Assembly: GCA_965220895.1 (NCBI GenBank)
Contig: OZ244850.1
Span: 930,001-994,000, forward strand
Direction: 5' to 3'
Source of the DNA: WTFY01 sp965220895
Lineage (GTDB): Bacteria > Pseudomonadota > Gammaproteobacteria > UBA4575
Length of the DNA stretch: 64,000 bases
Shown: positions 34,296 through 43,891 of the stretch, in pieces
How positions within the stretch are numbered: the first letter of the stretch is position 1
Layout of the letters: each line of letters begins with the position of its first letter
Program-made: the position numbers and the translations under genes
Notes under the pieces: model-generated
The model's input: only the letters and a program-made list of their open reading frames with translations
Database searches by the model: none
What the model was told of the DNA's origin: nothing

Positions 34296-34352
34296 GTTTC
34301 CTTGCCGCCTGCTTGTTAGGCTTGCGGAGTTGCTCCAAGCATGTCGGCGTAC

Positions 34353-34580
34353 TCAATCCTTCCGGCTAAGGTTTTTCCTTACCTCAGCCGACGGATGCAC
34401 CTGCTCCTGCCCTTTGCGAACACGTTCCAGTACGTCAGCTGCAAGGTAGTAGTCCTCCATCTTCTCAATGCCCTGTTCGATCAATTCCCGCAGGTAGTAA
34501 GCCTTGGTACGCCCAGTTTGCGAGGCAATATAGTCAAGCCTCCGCTCTCTTTCCGGGGCCTGACGAATGGAAGTAGCCAT
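34353..34580 (-). CDS. RelB-type ribbon-helix-helix antitoxin, apparently without toxin
   Basis: 75 residues, MATSIRQAPERERRLDYIASQTGRTKAYYLRELIEQGIEKMEDYYLAADVLERV. This is the standard RelB/StbD antitoxin: an N-terminal RHH DNA-binding strand followed by a long helix that wraps the RelE toxin. No RelE-like frame follows within the next hundred bases on the minus strand, where the pdg gene ends convergently. It is therefore an orphan antitoxin or a remnant of a lost pair. Confidence 0.8.
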   Translation of the reverse strand: MATSIRQAPERERRLDYIASQTGRTKAYYLRELIEQGIEKMEDYYLAADVLERVRKGQEQVHPSAEVRKNLSRKD

Positions 34581-34608
34581 GTCACAATTCCTTTTTCAAT
34601 ACATGCAT

Positions 34609-35770
34609 TCACCATGTCACATCATTGCTGTGCAGGGCCAAGGCAGGAGTGTATGCATGGCTCGAGTATGTGTGATCCCACTCACCCATCATACTTGGAT
34701 GTCTCTGGGCCACGGTCGGCTCGGCGCGTGCGAAATGACCTCCCTGGCCGGCACCCGGCATCTCCATCAGGCCCAGTCTCCAGCGGGCTGTGCCTGGGCT
34801 CGACGACACCAACTCCTGCACGTAGGTGAAATCGAAGTCCTCGCTCAGGGTAGCTCGGCCACGGGAGGCAGCGGACAGGAAGGACTGCAGCCTCGCGCCC
34901 ATGGATGGCCCGGGAGCCGGGTGCGCAAAATCCGCCAGCTCAAACCAGAAAGGGGCACCGACCGCGACCCGCTTCGCCAGTTCAGGGCGTCGTTGATGAT
35001 GGTGGTCCACCTGGAGTCCTGCGCCTGCAGGGCGGTCAGCGAAATCGGGTTATACCCCACGGGACCCCGGCCCACGGGAATGGCGAACATGGCGATATCC
35101 GCACCCCAGGCCACGCCGTGCCCTGCATTGACGGTCGTGACGATGCGCGGAGCGGCTGCCACGCCGGCCACCGGGGTGCCGTGGGAGAACCGGGTACCGG
35201 TTTCGTTGGTGGCACCCAGCAGGAAGGTCTCGTTGATGGTTGCACCGGCAAACAGCTGGTGGGACGTGTCGATGCCGGAGTCTACGAACCCGAGGGTCTC
35301 CCCTTCTCCCGGATCGATCGGGGTTCCCATGAGCAACTCGACATGGGCATACGCACGCTGTGCCTGAATACGGGACAGGCCCCACTGGTTTTTGAAGTTG
35401 CGCTGGTTCGTGTAGACCGTCGTGCCGTGGTCCACCTCATGCTCGTACTCGGCAAGACTCAGGCAGCCCCGGTCGGCCGTCTGGATGCAGAGCGTGGAAG
35501 GATCCGGCGGGGCGGTGTCAGGGTGGGTGGGGGTGCGGTCGTCACCACCGAGGCCTGCTGTCCCGGGGTTTCCACCAAGGGTGGAGTTGTTGGGGTCGTA
35601 GGGGTCGTGGGCACATCCGAACCGCCTCCACCCCCGCCTCCACAGGCGCCAAGGACTAGGACTACGACCAGTGCAAGACAGGCCAGCCGCAGGCTGCACC
35701 TGCCCGCAAGACGGGGGGATAGGTCCTGTGCAGGCTGCTTGTTGACAACAGGATGAGTCATCATGTTCAT
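34609..35770 (-). pseudogene. Deleted, frameshifted copy of the subtilase lipoprotein
   Basis: Three successive frames match the gene at 16448-19249. The first (from 35770) is a lipobox start (LVLGACGGGGGGGSD). The second is the protease N-terminal part with NQWGLSRIQAQRAYAHVELL, GFVDSGIDTSHQLFAG and RFSHGTPVAG (Asp and His present), to INDALNW. The third, after a large deletion that removes the Ser motif, joins APFWFELADFAHPAPGPSMGARLQSFLS from the linker before the barrel; the barrel is lost. Stretches of about 100 bases (35180-35279 against 18379-18478) differ by one base from the intact gene, so duplication or conversion was recent. Confidence 0.85.
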
Positions 35771-35869
35771 GCTCGAACGTATCCCGTCCCGGGGAGTTTT
35801 CCGGAAACCACCCGTAAAGCCAGAATCACCGTGGCGGCAGATTATCAATCAGGAATTCGTCTCGAGAGG

Positions 35870-38350
35870 TCACGGAGAGTCCTGATCGGGTGCATCTTGC
35901 ACGGGACTCGAATCGCTGGCCCGCCAGCCGTCCAGGGCACCAAGATCGAGGGCTGTACGCGATGCGCCTTCGCGAATGACCTCGGACAGGCCGTGAAAGT
36001 CATCCTGTCCGCTGGAACGCGCAATGGCCGCCTGGACCTTCGGGCCGAGGTCTTCTCCGTTCAGGGGGTGGCCCACCACCAGTTGCAGGGCACCCCGGAT
36101 GTTCCTCCACAGGCGGGCGGCTTCGGCCAGGCGCGCGGCTGCGTCCTCCTCCATCAACCCGCAGCCCCCGGCCGTCTCGAACACGGAAGCGGTATCGGGA
36201 ACCAGTAGCGCCAGGGCATCCTCGGCATGGGTCAACTGGATCCAGCGCGCGGCATTCTCGAGGTCGTGCAACCCACCGTGCATGGTATCGATGGAGGCAA
36301 GACCCGCCCCGGGGGCATCGCCGGTAACCGACGAAAGCCTGTCCAGCAACTCAAGGCGACCCGTCCCGTGCGTCAGCACTTCACAGCGTGCCTTGTCAAG
36401 GTTCACTTCCAGGCCCGAGTCGAGCGGTGCAAACACGCATCGCGCCTGCATCAGCGCCTGCAGTTCGCTGGCCGTACCGCTCGTCCTGTGGTACTCGGAA
36501 AATTCCTCCAGGGAGCGCACCGGCGGGACCTCCCGGGTGCACGGGATCTCGATGAACAGCAGGTTCTCATGCGAGAACGCGCGCAGCGCATTGTAAAAGC
36601 GTGCGCACAGGGCCCGATAGTACTCGGGCGGGGTGCCTTCGTACACGAACGCGACCTCGAGTTCGCAACCCGGGACCGCTTCGCCGCTCGCCGCTTCGCC
36701 GAGCAGGACGGCGGCGACCTCGCCTCGGGCACGCCGCGCGCGCCTGGACGTGGAGCGGTACTCGTCCTCGACGGCCACCAGCAACACCGAGATCGAGGCC
36801 TGTGCGAGATTCGTGAACACGGGGCCGGCCTCCACCGGCGAGAGGCTGCCGCGCATGACGTGCATGCTCACCTGGAAGACCTTGTCGTTCAGCCAGTTGC
36901 GCACGGTCTCGACTTTCTCGCGCTCGCCCTGGGCCGGCAGCTCGGACAGCTGCTCGGTCATCTCGCCCACGCCGAATTCATGCGTCCAGTACAGGCGTGC
37001 GAGCCCCTTGCGCGCGACCGTCTCAAAGCCCGTGTCCGGACCGAAGCCGTCCGGCAGGTCGAGGTCGGTGAACTCGCGGTCCTCGAGGCAATCCAGCAAC
37101 TCCGGGGCGGCGTTGATCCACTCGGACAGGCGCGGCGAGGCCTCCAGGATCTCCTGGATGCGCTCGATCGATTCCGGTCGGGCGACGAAGGCGGGGCTGT
37201 CATAGGCGCTCCAGTCATTGATGTGCGGGTAGAAGCACGCGCGCCAGCGGTCCACCATCGGGTCCATCAGCTCGAACCAGCGCTTGGGGAACACGGCCAG
37301 CCCGGCCATCTCGGAATAGTTCTTGGGCAGCTGCGGGGACTCCTCCTCGCCATGGAACTGCAGCAGCGGGTAGTAGCGGGTGGCCTCGATGTGATGGTCG
37401 GCATGGCGCTGCATGTTGTAGTAGATCCAGTTGGTGAACTTGCTGGCGGCACTCCAGGAATGGCGTGGTGCGACGCGCTCGAAGCGGCCGTTGGGCAGGC
37501 GGATGCGCTGCAGCCCGTAGTGCTGCACGTAGTTGATGATTTTCATGGACAGGATGATGCCCGAGCAAAACAGCGCGAACACCAGCACCGCCCAGATGCC
37601 CCCCATCCAGTATACCAGCAGGTACCAGCCGGCCGTCTCCAGGCCGTAGCGCCAGAACGGGTTGCTGTAGTGCCACACCGGCAGGTGTCGGCGCGCCAGC
37701 CGGCTGCGCTCGAACCGCCAGGAGGACAGCAGGCTCGAGGCCATATCCTTCGGCAGATACTGCCAGAAGCTCTGGCCCTTGATCGCCGTGCCGTGATCGG
37801 CCGGCGTGCACACCAGGGCGTGGTGTACGTAGATATGTTCGGTGGCGTAGATCGGGTAGGACACGGACGCCAGCAGCAGCTCACCGAGGCGGCGCTCCCA
37901 CAGGGCGCGTTGATGGATCAGTTCGTGCCCGGCGATGAATACCGCCTGGCCCACCAGGGCCAGGATGATGGCCATCAGCAGGCTCTCCCACAGCGCCAGG
38001 TGGCCCGCGACCAGGATCTGCCAGAGCGCATAGACGAGCGTCACCAGCCACAGCATCGCCCAGGCCCAGATCGCCAGCTTGTACAGGATCAGCTGGCTCT
38101 CCAGGGTGTGGTCCGGGTCCATGTTGCGCGTTTCCGTGCCGAACAGCTTGTCGAACCAGCCCGCCAGCATGAAATAGACGGCCGGGCCGAGCAGCCACCA
38201 GCCGCCGTGGGTGGCGGCCAACATCACCAGGGGAAAGACCAGCAGCGAGATGAAATACGGCAACGCCGCCCAGACCGTCGGCTCAATGATCCCGCCTTGA
38301 GGGTTCTCACCGGCACCCAGACCGCCCGGCTCTACATTACCTATCGCCAT
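35870..38350 (-). CDS. AlkB-type di-iron membrane hydroxylase fused to a degenerate GlnE-like adenylyltransferase domain
   Basis: 826 residues. Residues 1-400 are a membrane di-iron oxygenase. They carry several TM helices and the histidine boxes HELIHQ (142-147), EHIYVHH (171-177), NYVQHYGL (273-280) and QRHADHH (314-320), in the exact AlkB/xylene-monooxygenase order. After about residue 430 a soluble part resembles GlnE (glutamine-synthetase adenylyltransferase): EYYRALCARFYNALRAFS...LLFIEIPCTRE, then SLEEFSEYHRTSGTASELQALMQAR, mirroring the YY.RL.QR...L and LW.RPSG..G..V.S...F..Y segments. The metal-binding D-x-D and LRPSG residues are degraded (GCELEVAFVYEG). It is divergent from the YcaO gene and probably oxidises the cluster's product or a lipid partner. 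AlkB alone is about 400 residues, so the fusion is genuine in this reading. Confidence 0.75.
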   Translation of the reverse strand: MAIGNVEPGGLGAGENPQGGIIEPTVWAALPYFISLLVFPLVMLAATHGGWWLLGPAVYFMLAGWFDKLFGTETRNMDPDHTLESQLILYKLAIWAWAMLWLVTLVYALWQILVAGHLALWESLLMAIILALVGQAVFIAGHELIHQRALWERRLGELLLASVSYPIYATEHIYVHHALVCTPADHGTAIKGQSFWQYLPKDMASSLLSSWRFERSRLARRHLPVWHYSNPFWRYGLETAGWYLLVYWMGGIWAVLVFALFCSGIILSMKIINYVQHYGLQRIRLPNGRFERVAPRHSWSAASKFTNWIYYNMQRHADHHIEATRYYPLLQFHGEEESPQLPKNYSEMAGLAVFPKRWFELMDPMVDRWRACFYPHINDWSAYDSPAFVARPESIERIQEILEASPRLSEWINAAPELLDCLEDREFTDLDLPDGFGPDTGFETVARKGLARLYWTHEFGVGEMTEQLSELPAQGEREKVETVRNWLNDKVFQVSMHVMRGSLSPVEAGPVFTNLAQASISVLLVAVEDEYRSTSRRARRARGEVAAVLLGEAASGEAVPGCELEVAFVYEGTPPEYYRALCARFYNALRAFSHENLLFIEIPCTREVPPVRSLEEFSEYHRTSGTASELQALMQARCVFAPLDSGLEVNLDKARCEVLTHGTGRLELLDRLSSVTGDAPGAGLASIDTMHGGLHDLENAARWIQLTHAEDALALLVPDTASVFETAGGCGLMEEDAAARLAEAARLWRNIRGALQLVVGHPLNGEDLGPKVQAAIARSSGQDDFHGLSEVIREGASRTALDLGALDGWRASDSSPVQDAPDQDSP

Positions 38351-38542
38351 CGCAACCTCCAGCGCACCACTGGAACGTGTTCTTCATTGAAATTCATTGT
38401 CCGTATCGGGATTGCCATGTCAAGGCACAGGCGGGCGCACTTCATGCTGGTCAGCGCCCGTGATCCCCATTATGCTACGGAGCATGTTTGCTTCGATCAT
38501 GGCCGGACCGCCTGGTCCTTCCAAGCGCGGTTGACGAAGACC

Positions 38543-40867
38543 ATGGCTGCGGATTCGGGCGCGCCTGCATCGCTTGGCCTGCTGCACAAGGTAAGTGCGG
38601 CCGATACGGGGATCATCGACAAGCCCGTGCTGGCCCCGCACCTCGAGTACCGGATCCTCGACGAGGAACGCGTGCTGCTGCTCTCCGAATCCTTCAACAC
38701 GCTGCTGCACGGCCCGCTCTATGGCCCGTTGCTGGGCCTGCTGGACGGCAGGCGTTCCCACCAGGAGATTCTCACCGCCCTGGGGCCTCAGTGGGTCGGC
38801 CAGGATCCCGGGACCGTGCTTCAGTCGCTTGCCTCACGCGGCTACCTGGTTTCGGGTGACTATGACATGGCGCGCGAGCGTGCCGCCTTCTGGTCCGCGC
38901 TGGGGGCCTCGCCGTGCTTTGTCGAGGAACGCCTGGCCGGGGTAGGTGTGGCCGTGGACGGTGATGCGGACCACAAGCTTGCCCGCGCCCTGGAGTCGAT
39001 GGGCGTGGCCGTGGGCGAAGAGCACGAGGACCTTCGCGTGGTGGCCTGCGAGGACTATCTCGATGCCGGGCATGCGGATACCAACCGCGAGCAGCTGGCC
39101 TCGGGCCGTCCCTGGATGCTGGTGCGCCCCTGCGGGACCTGTCCACTCATCGGCCCGGTGTTTCACCCGGGCGGGCCGTGCTGGAACTGCCTCGCCTACC
39201 GCCTGCAAAACCACCAGGAAGTCCACACCTTCGTGCGCAACCGCGACGGCGAGGCGGGTGCCTTTCGCGCCTTCGCCGCAGAACCCGGGCTCTTGGACGC
39301 CATCCATGCCCTGGTCGCAGCCGAGATCGCCAAGTGGCTGGTGTTCGGTGCGCGCGCGCCGATTCACACCCATGCGATTACGCTCGAACTCGCAACGTTG
39401 AAAACGGCACACCATCCGGTGCGCCGGCGCCCGCAGTGCCCGGTGTGCGGCGAGGAGGAACATTACCGGGCGGATCGCCCGGCCCGGCCGGTGGTGCTCA
39501 AACCCAGCCCGAAGGATGTGCAAAACAGCGGCGGGCTGCGCTCGGTTCACCCGGAGCAGACTCTGGCGCGCTACGCTCACCTGATCAGCCCGGTCAGCGG
39601 TGTGGTCAGCTGGCTGGAGCGCACCACGGAAGTTACCGACCCCTGGCTGCACGTGCACTGGGCCGGCTCCAACCTGGCGCTTCGCATCAAGAGCCTGAGC
39701 TCACTCAGGCGCAGCCTTCGAAGCAAGAGCGCAGGCAAGGGGAGCACGCCCGAGCAGTCGCAGGCAAGCGCACTGTGCGAGGCGATCGAGCGCTACTCGG
39801 GTGCCTTCCACGGCGATGAAATCCGCACCCGCAAGAGCTACTCGGAATTTGTCGGGGAGGGCGAGGACGGGCAGGCCATCCACCCGAACGCGGTACAGCT
39901 GTTCAGCGACCACCAGCTCGATCACGCCGAGGAGATCAATGCCCGCGCGCACCCCTACAACATCATCCCCGCCCGCTTCGATACCGAGGCGGCGATCGAC
40001 TGGTCGCCGGTGTACTCGCTCACCCGGCACTGCCACCGCTACCTGCCGACCTCCGTGCTCTATGGCATGACTCCCGAGCAGCGCGGGCCGAATGACCTGT
40101 GGGCGGACTCGAACGGCTGCGCGGCCGGCAATACGCTGGAGGAGGCCATCCTGCAAGGCTTTCTCGAGCTGGTGGAGCGCGACGCCTTCTCGATCTGGTG
40201 GTACAACCGGCTGCGCTGTCCCGCCGTCGACCTGGAGAGTCTCAACGACGACTACCTGGCCCGGGCACCGCAGTACTACCGGACGCTGTCGCGCGACCTA
40301 TGGGTGCTCGACATAAGCGCCGATTTCCCCATCCCGGCGTTCGTGGCCCTCTCGAGGCGAACCGACACGCAACCCGAGGACATCCTGTACGGGGCCGGCG
40401 CGCACACCGACCCGCGCATCGCCGCCTTGCGTGCGGTCTGCGAGATGAACCAGTGCCTGACCTGGGTGCCGTGCCCGCAAACCGGCCACACCGGCTACGG
40501 GGTCGATGACCCGATGTGTCTCGCCTGGTGGCAGAACGCCACGCTCAAGGCACACCCCTACCTGGCCCCCGATCCCGACGTCCCCGCACGCGCCGGCGCG
40601 GACTATCCGCTGCCCGACACTGCCGACATCAAGGAGGACGTCGAGCACTGCTGCGCCCTGGTGGCGGACAGGGGTCTGGAGATGCTGGTGCTGGATCAGA
40701 CCCGGCCCGATATCAACATGCCGGTGGCGCGCGTGATCGTGCCGGGCATGCGCCACTTCTGGGAGCGCTTTGCCCCGGGGCGCCTGTATGAGGTGCCGGT
40801 GCAGATGGGCTGGCGGGCGACACCGCTGGCCGAGGCCAAGCTCAATCCCGTGGCGGTCATCGCCTGA
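38543..40867 (+). CDS. Fused leader-binding / YcaO cyclodehydratase of a thiazole/oxazole (TOMM) pathway
   Basis: 774 residues from the ATG at 38543 (the frame is open far upstream, but those codons are shadow). Residues 1-330 are the E1-like/RRE partner (SagC/ocin-ThiF-like) with zinc cysteines CWNC (213-216) and CPVC (299-302). Residues about 335-774 are YcaO, with ATP-site motifs QASALCEAIERYSG (about 407-420) and NTLEEAILQGFLELVERDAF. The enzyme binds the NHLP leader and uses ATP to turn Cys/Ser/Thr into azolines. The usual PxPxP end is replaced by NPVAVIA. A TOMM dehydrogenase is not seen nearby. MMPL follows 11 nt later. Confidence 0.88.
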   Translation: MAADSGAPASLGLLHKVSAADTGIIDKPVLAPHLEYRILDEERVLLLSESFNTLLHGPLYGPLLGLLDGRRSHQEILTALGPQWVGQDPGTVLQSLASRGYLVSGDYDMARERAAFWSALGASPCFVEERLAGVGVAVDGDADHKLARALESMGVAVGEEHEDLRVVACEDYLDAGHADTNREQLASGRPWMLVRPCGTCPLIGPVFHPGGPCWNCLAYRLQNHQEVHTFVRNRDGEAGAFRAFAAEPGLLDAIHALVAAEIAKWLVFGARAPIHTHAITLELATLKTAHHPVRRRPQCPVCGEEEHYRADRPARPVVLKPSPKDVQNSGGLRSVHPEQTLARYAHLISPVSGVVSWLERTTEVTDPWLHVHWAGSNLALRIKSLSSLRRSLRSKSAGKGSTPEQSQASALCEAIERYSGAFHGDEIRTRKSYSEFVGEGEDGQAIHPNAVQLFSDHQLDHAEEINARAHPYNIIPARFDTEAAIDWSPVYSLTRHCHRYLPTSVLYGMTPEQRGPNDLWADSNGCAAGNTLEEAILQGFLELVERDAFSIWWYNRLRCPAVDLESLNDDYLARAPQYYRTLSRDLWVLDISADFPIPAFVALSRRTDTQPEDILYGAGAHTDPRIAALRAVCEMNQCLTWVPCPQTGHTGYGVDDPMCLAWWQNATLKAHPYLAPDPDVPARAGADYPLPDTADIKEDVEHCCALVADRGLEMLVLDQTRPDINMPVARVIVPGMRHFWERFAPGRLYEVPVQMGWRATPLAEAKLNPVAVIA

Positions 40868-40878
40868 GTCGCCGGCCC

Positions 40879-43188
40879 ATGGACACCCCCTCCCATCGAC
40901 CGTTCGCGATGCGCTTTGGCGAGCGCGTGCTCGCCTGGCGCTGGCCGATCATCGTCGCCTCGCTGGTGCTGGTGGCCTTGGCTGCAAGCGGCATTGCGCG
41001 CTTGGAGTTCTCCGCCAACTACCGCATCTTCTTCGACGACGACAACCCGCAGCTCCTCGACCTGGAGGCACTCGAGAAGACCTACGGCAAGAACGAAAAC
41101 CTCGTCTTTCTGATCGTTCCCGACGACGGCGATGCGACCTCGCAAGAAGCCCTCGAGGCCACCGTCTGGCTGACCGAGGCCGCCTGGCGCACGCCGTACT
41201 CGAGGCGCGTGGATTCGCTCGCCAACTTCCAGCACACCACCGCCGACGGCGATGACCTGTACGTGCGCGACCTGATCGACCCGCAGGCCATCGGCGATGC
41301 GAAAGCGCGCGAGCAGATTCGCACTATTGCGCTGTCCGACCCGCGCATTGCCGGCAGCATTCTCGGGCGGGGCGGGGATGTCAGCGTCGTCAACGTCACC
41401 GTCGAGCTGCCGGAGGAGGGACTGCTCGAGGCCAGCGCCGAAGTCGCCGGGTACGCGCGACAGGTGGCAGCTGAATCCGGACAGCGCTTTCCCGGCATCG
41501 ACCTTCGCATCGTCGGCACGGTCATGGTCAACCAGACCTTCGTGGAGGCCTCCATCGACAGCCAGATGATTTTCCTGCCGGCCAGCCTCGTGCTCATGGC
41601 GGTGATCCTTGGCCTGCTCATTCGCAGCTGGGCGGGCGTGGCCGCGACCGGCCTGGTGATCGTCTTCTCCATCCTCGTCTCGCTCGGCGGGGGCGTGTGG
41701 CTCGGCCTGCCGTTCTCCCCGCCCATCTCGCCGGCCCCGACCATCGTGCTGATGATCGTCGTGGCCAACTGCGTGCACCTGCTGGTGGCGCTGCAGCAGC
41801 GCCTGCGTGCGGGCGATGCCAAGCCGGACGCCATCGTCGAATCCCTCAAGCTCAACCTGCACCCGGTGTTTCTGGCGAGCCTGACCACCGCGCTTGGCTT
41901 TCTGAGCATGAATTTCTCAGAGGTGCCGCCCTACCGCCATCTCGGCAATTTTATCGCCATCGGCATCGCCGCCTCCTTCTTCCTCTCGGTGACCTTCCTG
42001 CCAGCCTTGATCTCGCTGCTGCCGTTTCGCGCACGACCCCAGCGCAAGCGCAGCGCAGCCAGCATCGAACACCTCGCGGATGCCGTGCTGCGCCACCGCA
42101 CGGCCCTGTTCGTCGCCTGGCTGGTCATCGTCCCGGTGCTGGTGATGTCGATCCCGCGAAATGAGCTCAGCGACGTGCTGGTGCACTTTTTCGATGAGGG
42201 CGTGGAGTTTCGCCAGGACACCGATTTCATGGACGAGCACCTGAGCGGCAATACCCTGCTCGAGTACTCGCTGCGTGCCAGCGAGGAAGGCGGGGCCACG
42301 CATCCGGATTTTCTGACCGAGGTCGCCCGCTTCGCTGCGTGGTACCGCGAACAGCCCCCGGTGCGCCACGTCGCGGTCATCACCGACACCTTCCAGCAGC
42401 TCAACCAGAGCATGCACGGCGATGATCCGGCGGCCTACCGGATTCCGGAAAGCCAGGAACTCGCGGCGCAGTACCTGTTGCTGTACGAACTGTCGCTGCC
42501 GCAGGGCCTGGACATGAACAACCAGATCGACCGATCGAGGTCCGCAACGCGCGTCTCGGTCTCGGCCGAGACGCTGTCCTCCCGGGAAGTACTGGAACTG
42601 AATGCAAAGGCCAGGGCCTGGCTTGCACAAAACGCCGCGCACATCACCGAGATCAACAGCACCGGGCCGGCGGCCCTGTTCGCCTACATCGGGCAGCGCA
42701 ACATCCGCGCCATGCTGGTCGGCACCGTAATCGTGCTGCTGGCCATCTCCGCCATCCTGCTGATCGCCCTGCAGTCGTTTCGCCTGGGGCTCATCAGCAT
42801 CGTGCCCAACCTGTTGCCGGCGGTGCTGGGCTTCGGGGTCTGGGGACTGACGGTCGGGCAGGTGGGACTTTCACTCTCGGTGGTGGTAGCCATGACCGTG
42901 GGCATCGTCGTCGACGACACGGTGCATTTTCTCAGCAAGTACCGAAGGGCGCGCCACGAATACGGCCAGACGAGCGAGCAGGCCATCCATTATGCCTTCG
43001 ACACGGCCGGGCGCGCACTGCTCACCACCACGCTCGTGCTGGTGGCCGGCTTTATGATTTTCGTGTTCTCGCCGTTCGTACCCACCGCACAGGTGGGCGT
43101 GCTGACCGCGATGATCATCGGCTTTGCCCTGGTGGCCGATCTGACCCTGTTGCCGGCCCTGCTGACCCTGGTCGACCGAAACCGCTGA
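40879..43188 (+). CDS. MMPL/RND-family transporter
   Basis: 769 residues with the two-fold RND layout. TM1 is near residue 25, followed by a large periplasmic loop (to about 225), then TM2-6 (SLVLMAVILGLLIRSWAG, TIVLMIVVANCVHLLVAL, GIAASFFLSVTFLPALISLL). A second copy starts with TM7 near residue 415, loop, and TM8-12 (MLVGTVIVLLAISAILLIAL, VVAMTVGIVVDDTVHFLSKYRR, LVADLTLLPALLTL). MMPL proteins of this class export lipids or hydrophobic metabolites and are often encoded with a LolA-like protein and an outer-membrane barrel, both present at 52.7-54.8 kb. Probably cotranscribed with the YcaO gene. Confidence 0.85.
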   Translation: MDTPSHRPFAMRFGERVLAWRWPIIVASLVLVALAASGIARLEFSANYRIFFDDDNPQLLDLEALEKTYGKNENLVFLIVPDDGDATSQEALEATVWLTEAAWRTPYSRRVDSLANFQHTTADGDDLYVRDLIDPQAIGDAKAREQIRTIALSDPRIAGSILGRGGDVSVVNVTVELPEEGLLEASAEVAGYARQVAAESGQRFPGIDLRIVGTVMVNQTFVEASIDSQMIFLPASLVLMAVILGLLIRSWAGVAATGLVIVFSILVSLGGGVWLGLPFSPPISPAPTIVLMIVVANCVHLLVALQQRLRAGDAKPDAIVESLKLNLHPVFLASLTTALGFLSMNFSEVPPYRHLGNFIAIGIAASFFLSVTFLPALISLLPFRARPQRKRSAASIEHLADAVLRHRTALFVAWLVIVPVLVMSIPRNELSDVLVHFFDEGVEFRQDTDFMDEHLSGNTLLEYSLRASEEGGATHPDFLTEVARFAAWYREQPPVRHVAVITDTFQQLNQSMHGDDPAAYRIPESQELAAQYLLLYELSLPQGLDMNNQIDRSRSATRVSVSAETLSSREVLELNAKARAWLAQNAAHITEINSTGPAALFAYIGQRNIRAMLVGTVIVLLAISAILLIALQSFRLGLISIVPNLLPAVLGFGVWGLTVGQVGLSLSVVVAMTVGIVVDDTVHFLSKYRRARHEYGQTSEQAIHYAFDTAGRALLTTTLVLVAGFMIFVFSPFVPTAQVGVLTAMIIGFALVADLTLLPALLTLVDRNR

Positions 43189-43316
43189 GACGCGACCGGC
43201 CCCTGACGGGCTGACTTCAAAAAAAGGGCATCGCCGCCGGACCGGGATCGCTCAAGCGCGCTGCAAGCCATCAGGGGCTTAACTTCTGACGTTCACTGAC
43301 CTAGACTGTTCCTGCC

Positions 43317-43754
43317 ATGGTCAAAGCCCGAGCCATCGATATCCTGCGGATCTTCCACCGCTTCCCGAACCAGGCCGCCTGCATCGAGCACCTGGAAGGG
43401 ATCCGCTGGGGGGAGCAGCCCCGTTGCCCGCATTGCGGGGGCCTGCGGGTGGCCCGGAAGTCGGATTCCGGCCGGGTCGGGCGCTGGAACTGCCATGAAT
43501 GCAAGTCCAGCTTCAACGTCCTTTCGGGCACCCTGTTTGAGAAAACCCGTATCCCCTTGCAGAAATGGTTCCTGGCGATCGGGCTGATCGTCCATGCCAA
43601 GAAGAACCTGTCCAGCTACCAGCTGGCCCGAAGCCTGGTCCTGAACCAGAAAACCGCGTGGTTCATGACCCAGCGGATACGCGCCGAGATGGCCAACAAG
43701 GAGAGCGGTTTCCGCTTACGGGGTATTTTCAAGGGGGACGTGACGTTCAAGTAG
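43317..43754 (+). mobile_element. IS1595-family transposase fragment (5' half only)
   Basis: 145 codons: an N-terminal helix, zinc ribbon (CPHC..C..C in GEQPRCPHCGG and WNCHECKSSF), and the IS1595 core-proximal segment FNVLSGTLFEKTRIPLQKWFLAIGLI..KKNLSSYQLAR. The frame stops exactly where the DDE domain should begin (GIFKGDVTFK, stop). No 3' half or obvious inverted repeat follows. It is inserted between the MMPL gene and the RiPP precursor. Confidence 0.85.
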
Positions 43755-43809
43755 GCGAAGATCACGCAAATGGGCGCTTCGGAGTCAAGCCCCTATCTAC
43801 TTGGATTTG

Positions 43810-43838
43810 TTGATGAATCCGGGCAACTGCACTAGCAT
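43810..43838 (+). promoter_or_regulatory. Possible promoter of the RiPP precursor gene
   Basis: TTGATG (43810-43815), a 17-nt spacer and TAGCAT (43833-43838) form a fair sigma-70 site 54 bases before the precursor ATG and downstream of the IS fragment. This would give the precursor its own transcript. Confidence 0.45.
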
Positions 43839-43891
43839 TGATTCAAGAACAATAGGCACGACCTGTAGCCTACTTACAAAGGAGGATTGCC

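Noticed and set aside
34296..34352. RelE toxin partner for the RelB-type antitoxin
   Set aside because: No RelE-like residues occur in any frame downstream of the antitoxin before the convergent gene.
36227..38542. Long open extension upstream of the YcaO protein (frame open from 36227)
   Set aside because: It runs antisense through the AlkB-type gene, its residues are low in complexity, and homology begins only after 38543.
43755..43891. Missing 3' half of the IS1595 transposase
   Set aside because: Translation in all frames shows no DDE-domain residues; this is ordinary precursor upstream sequence.
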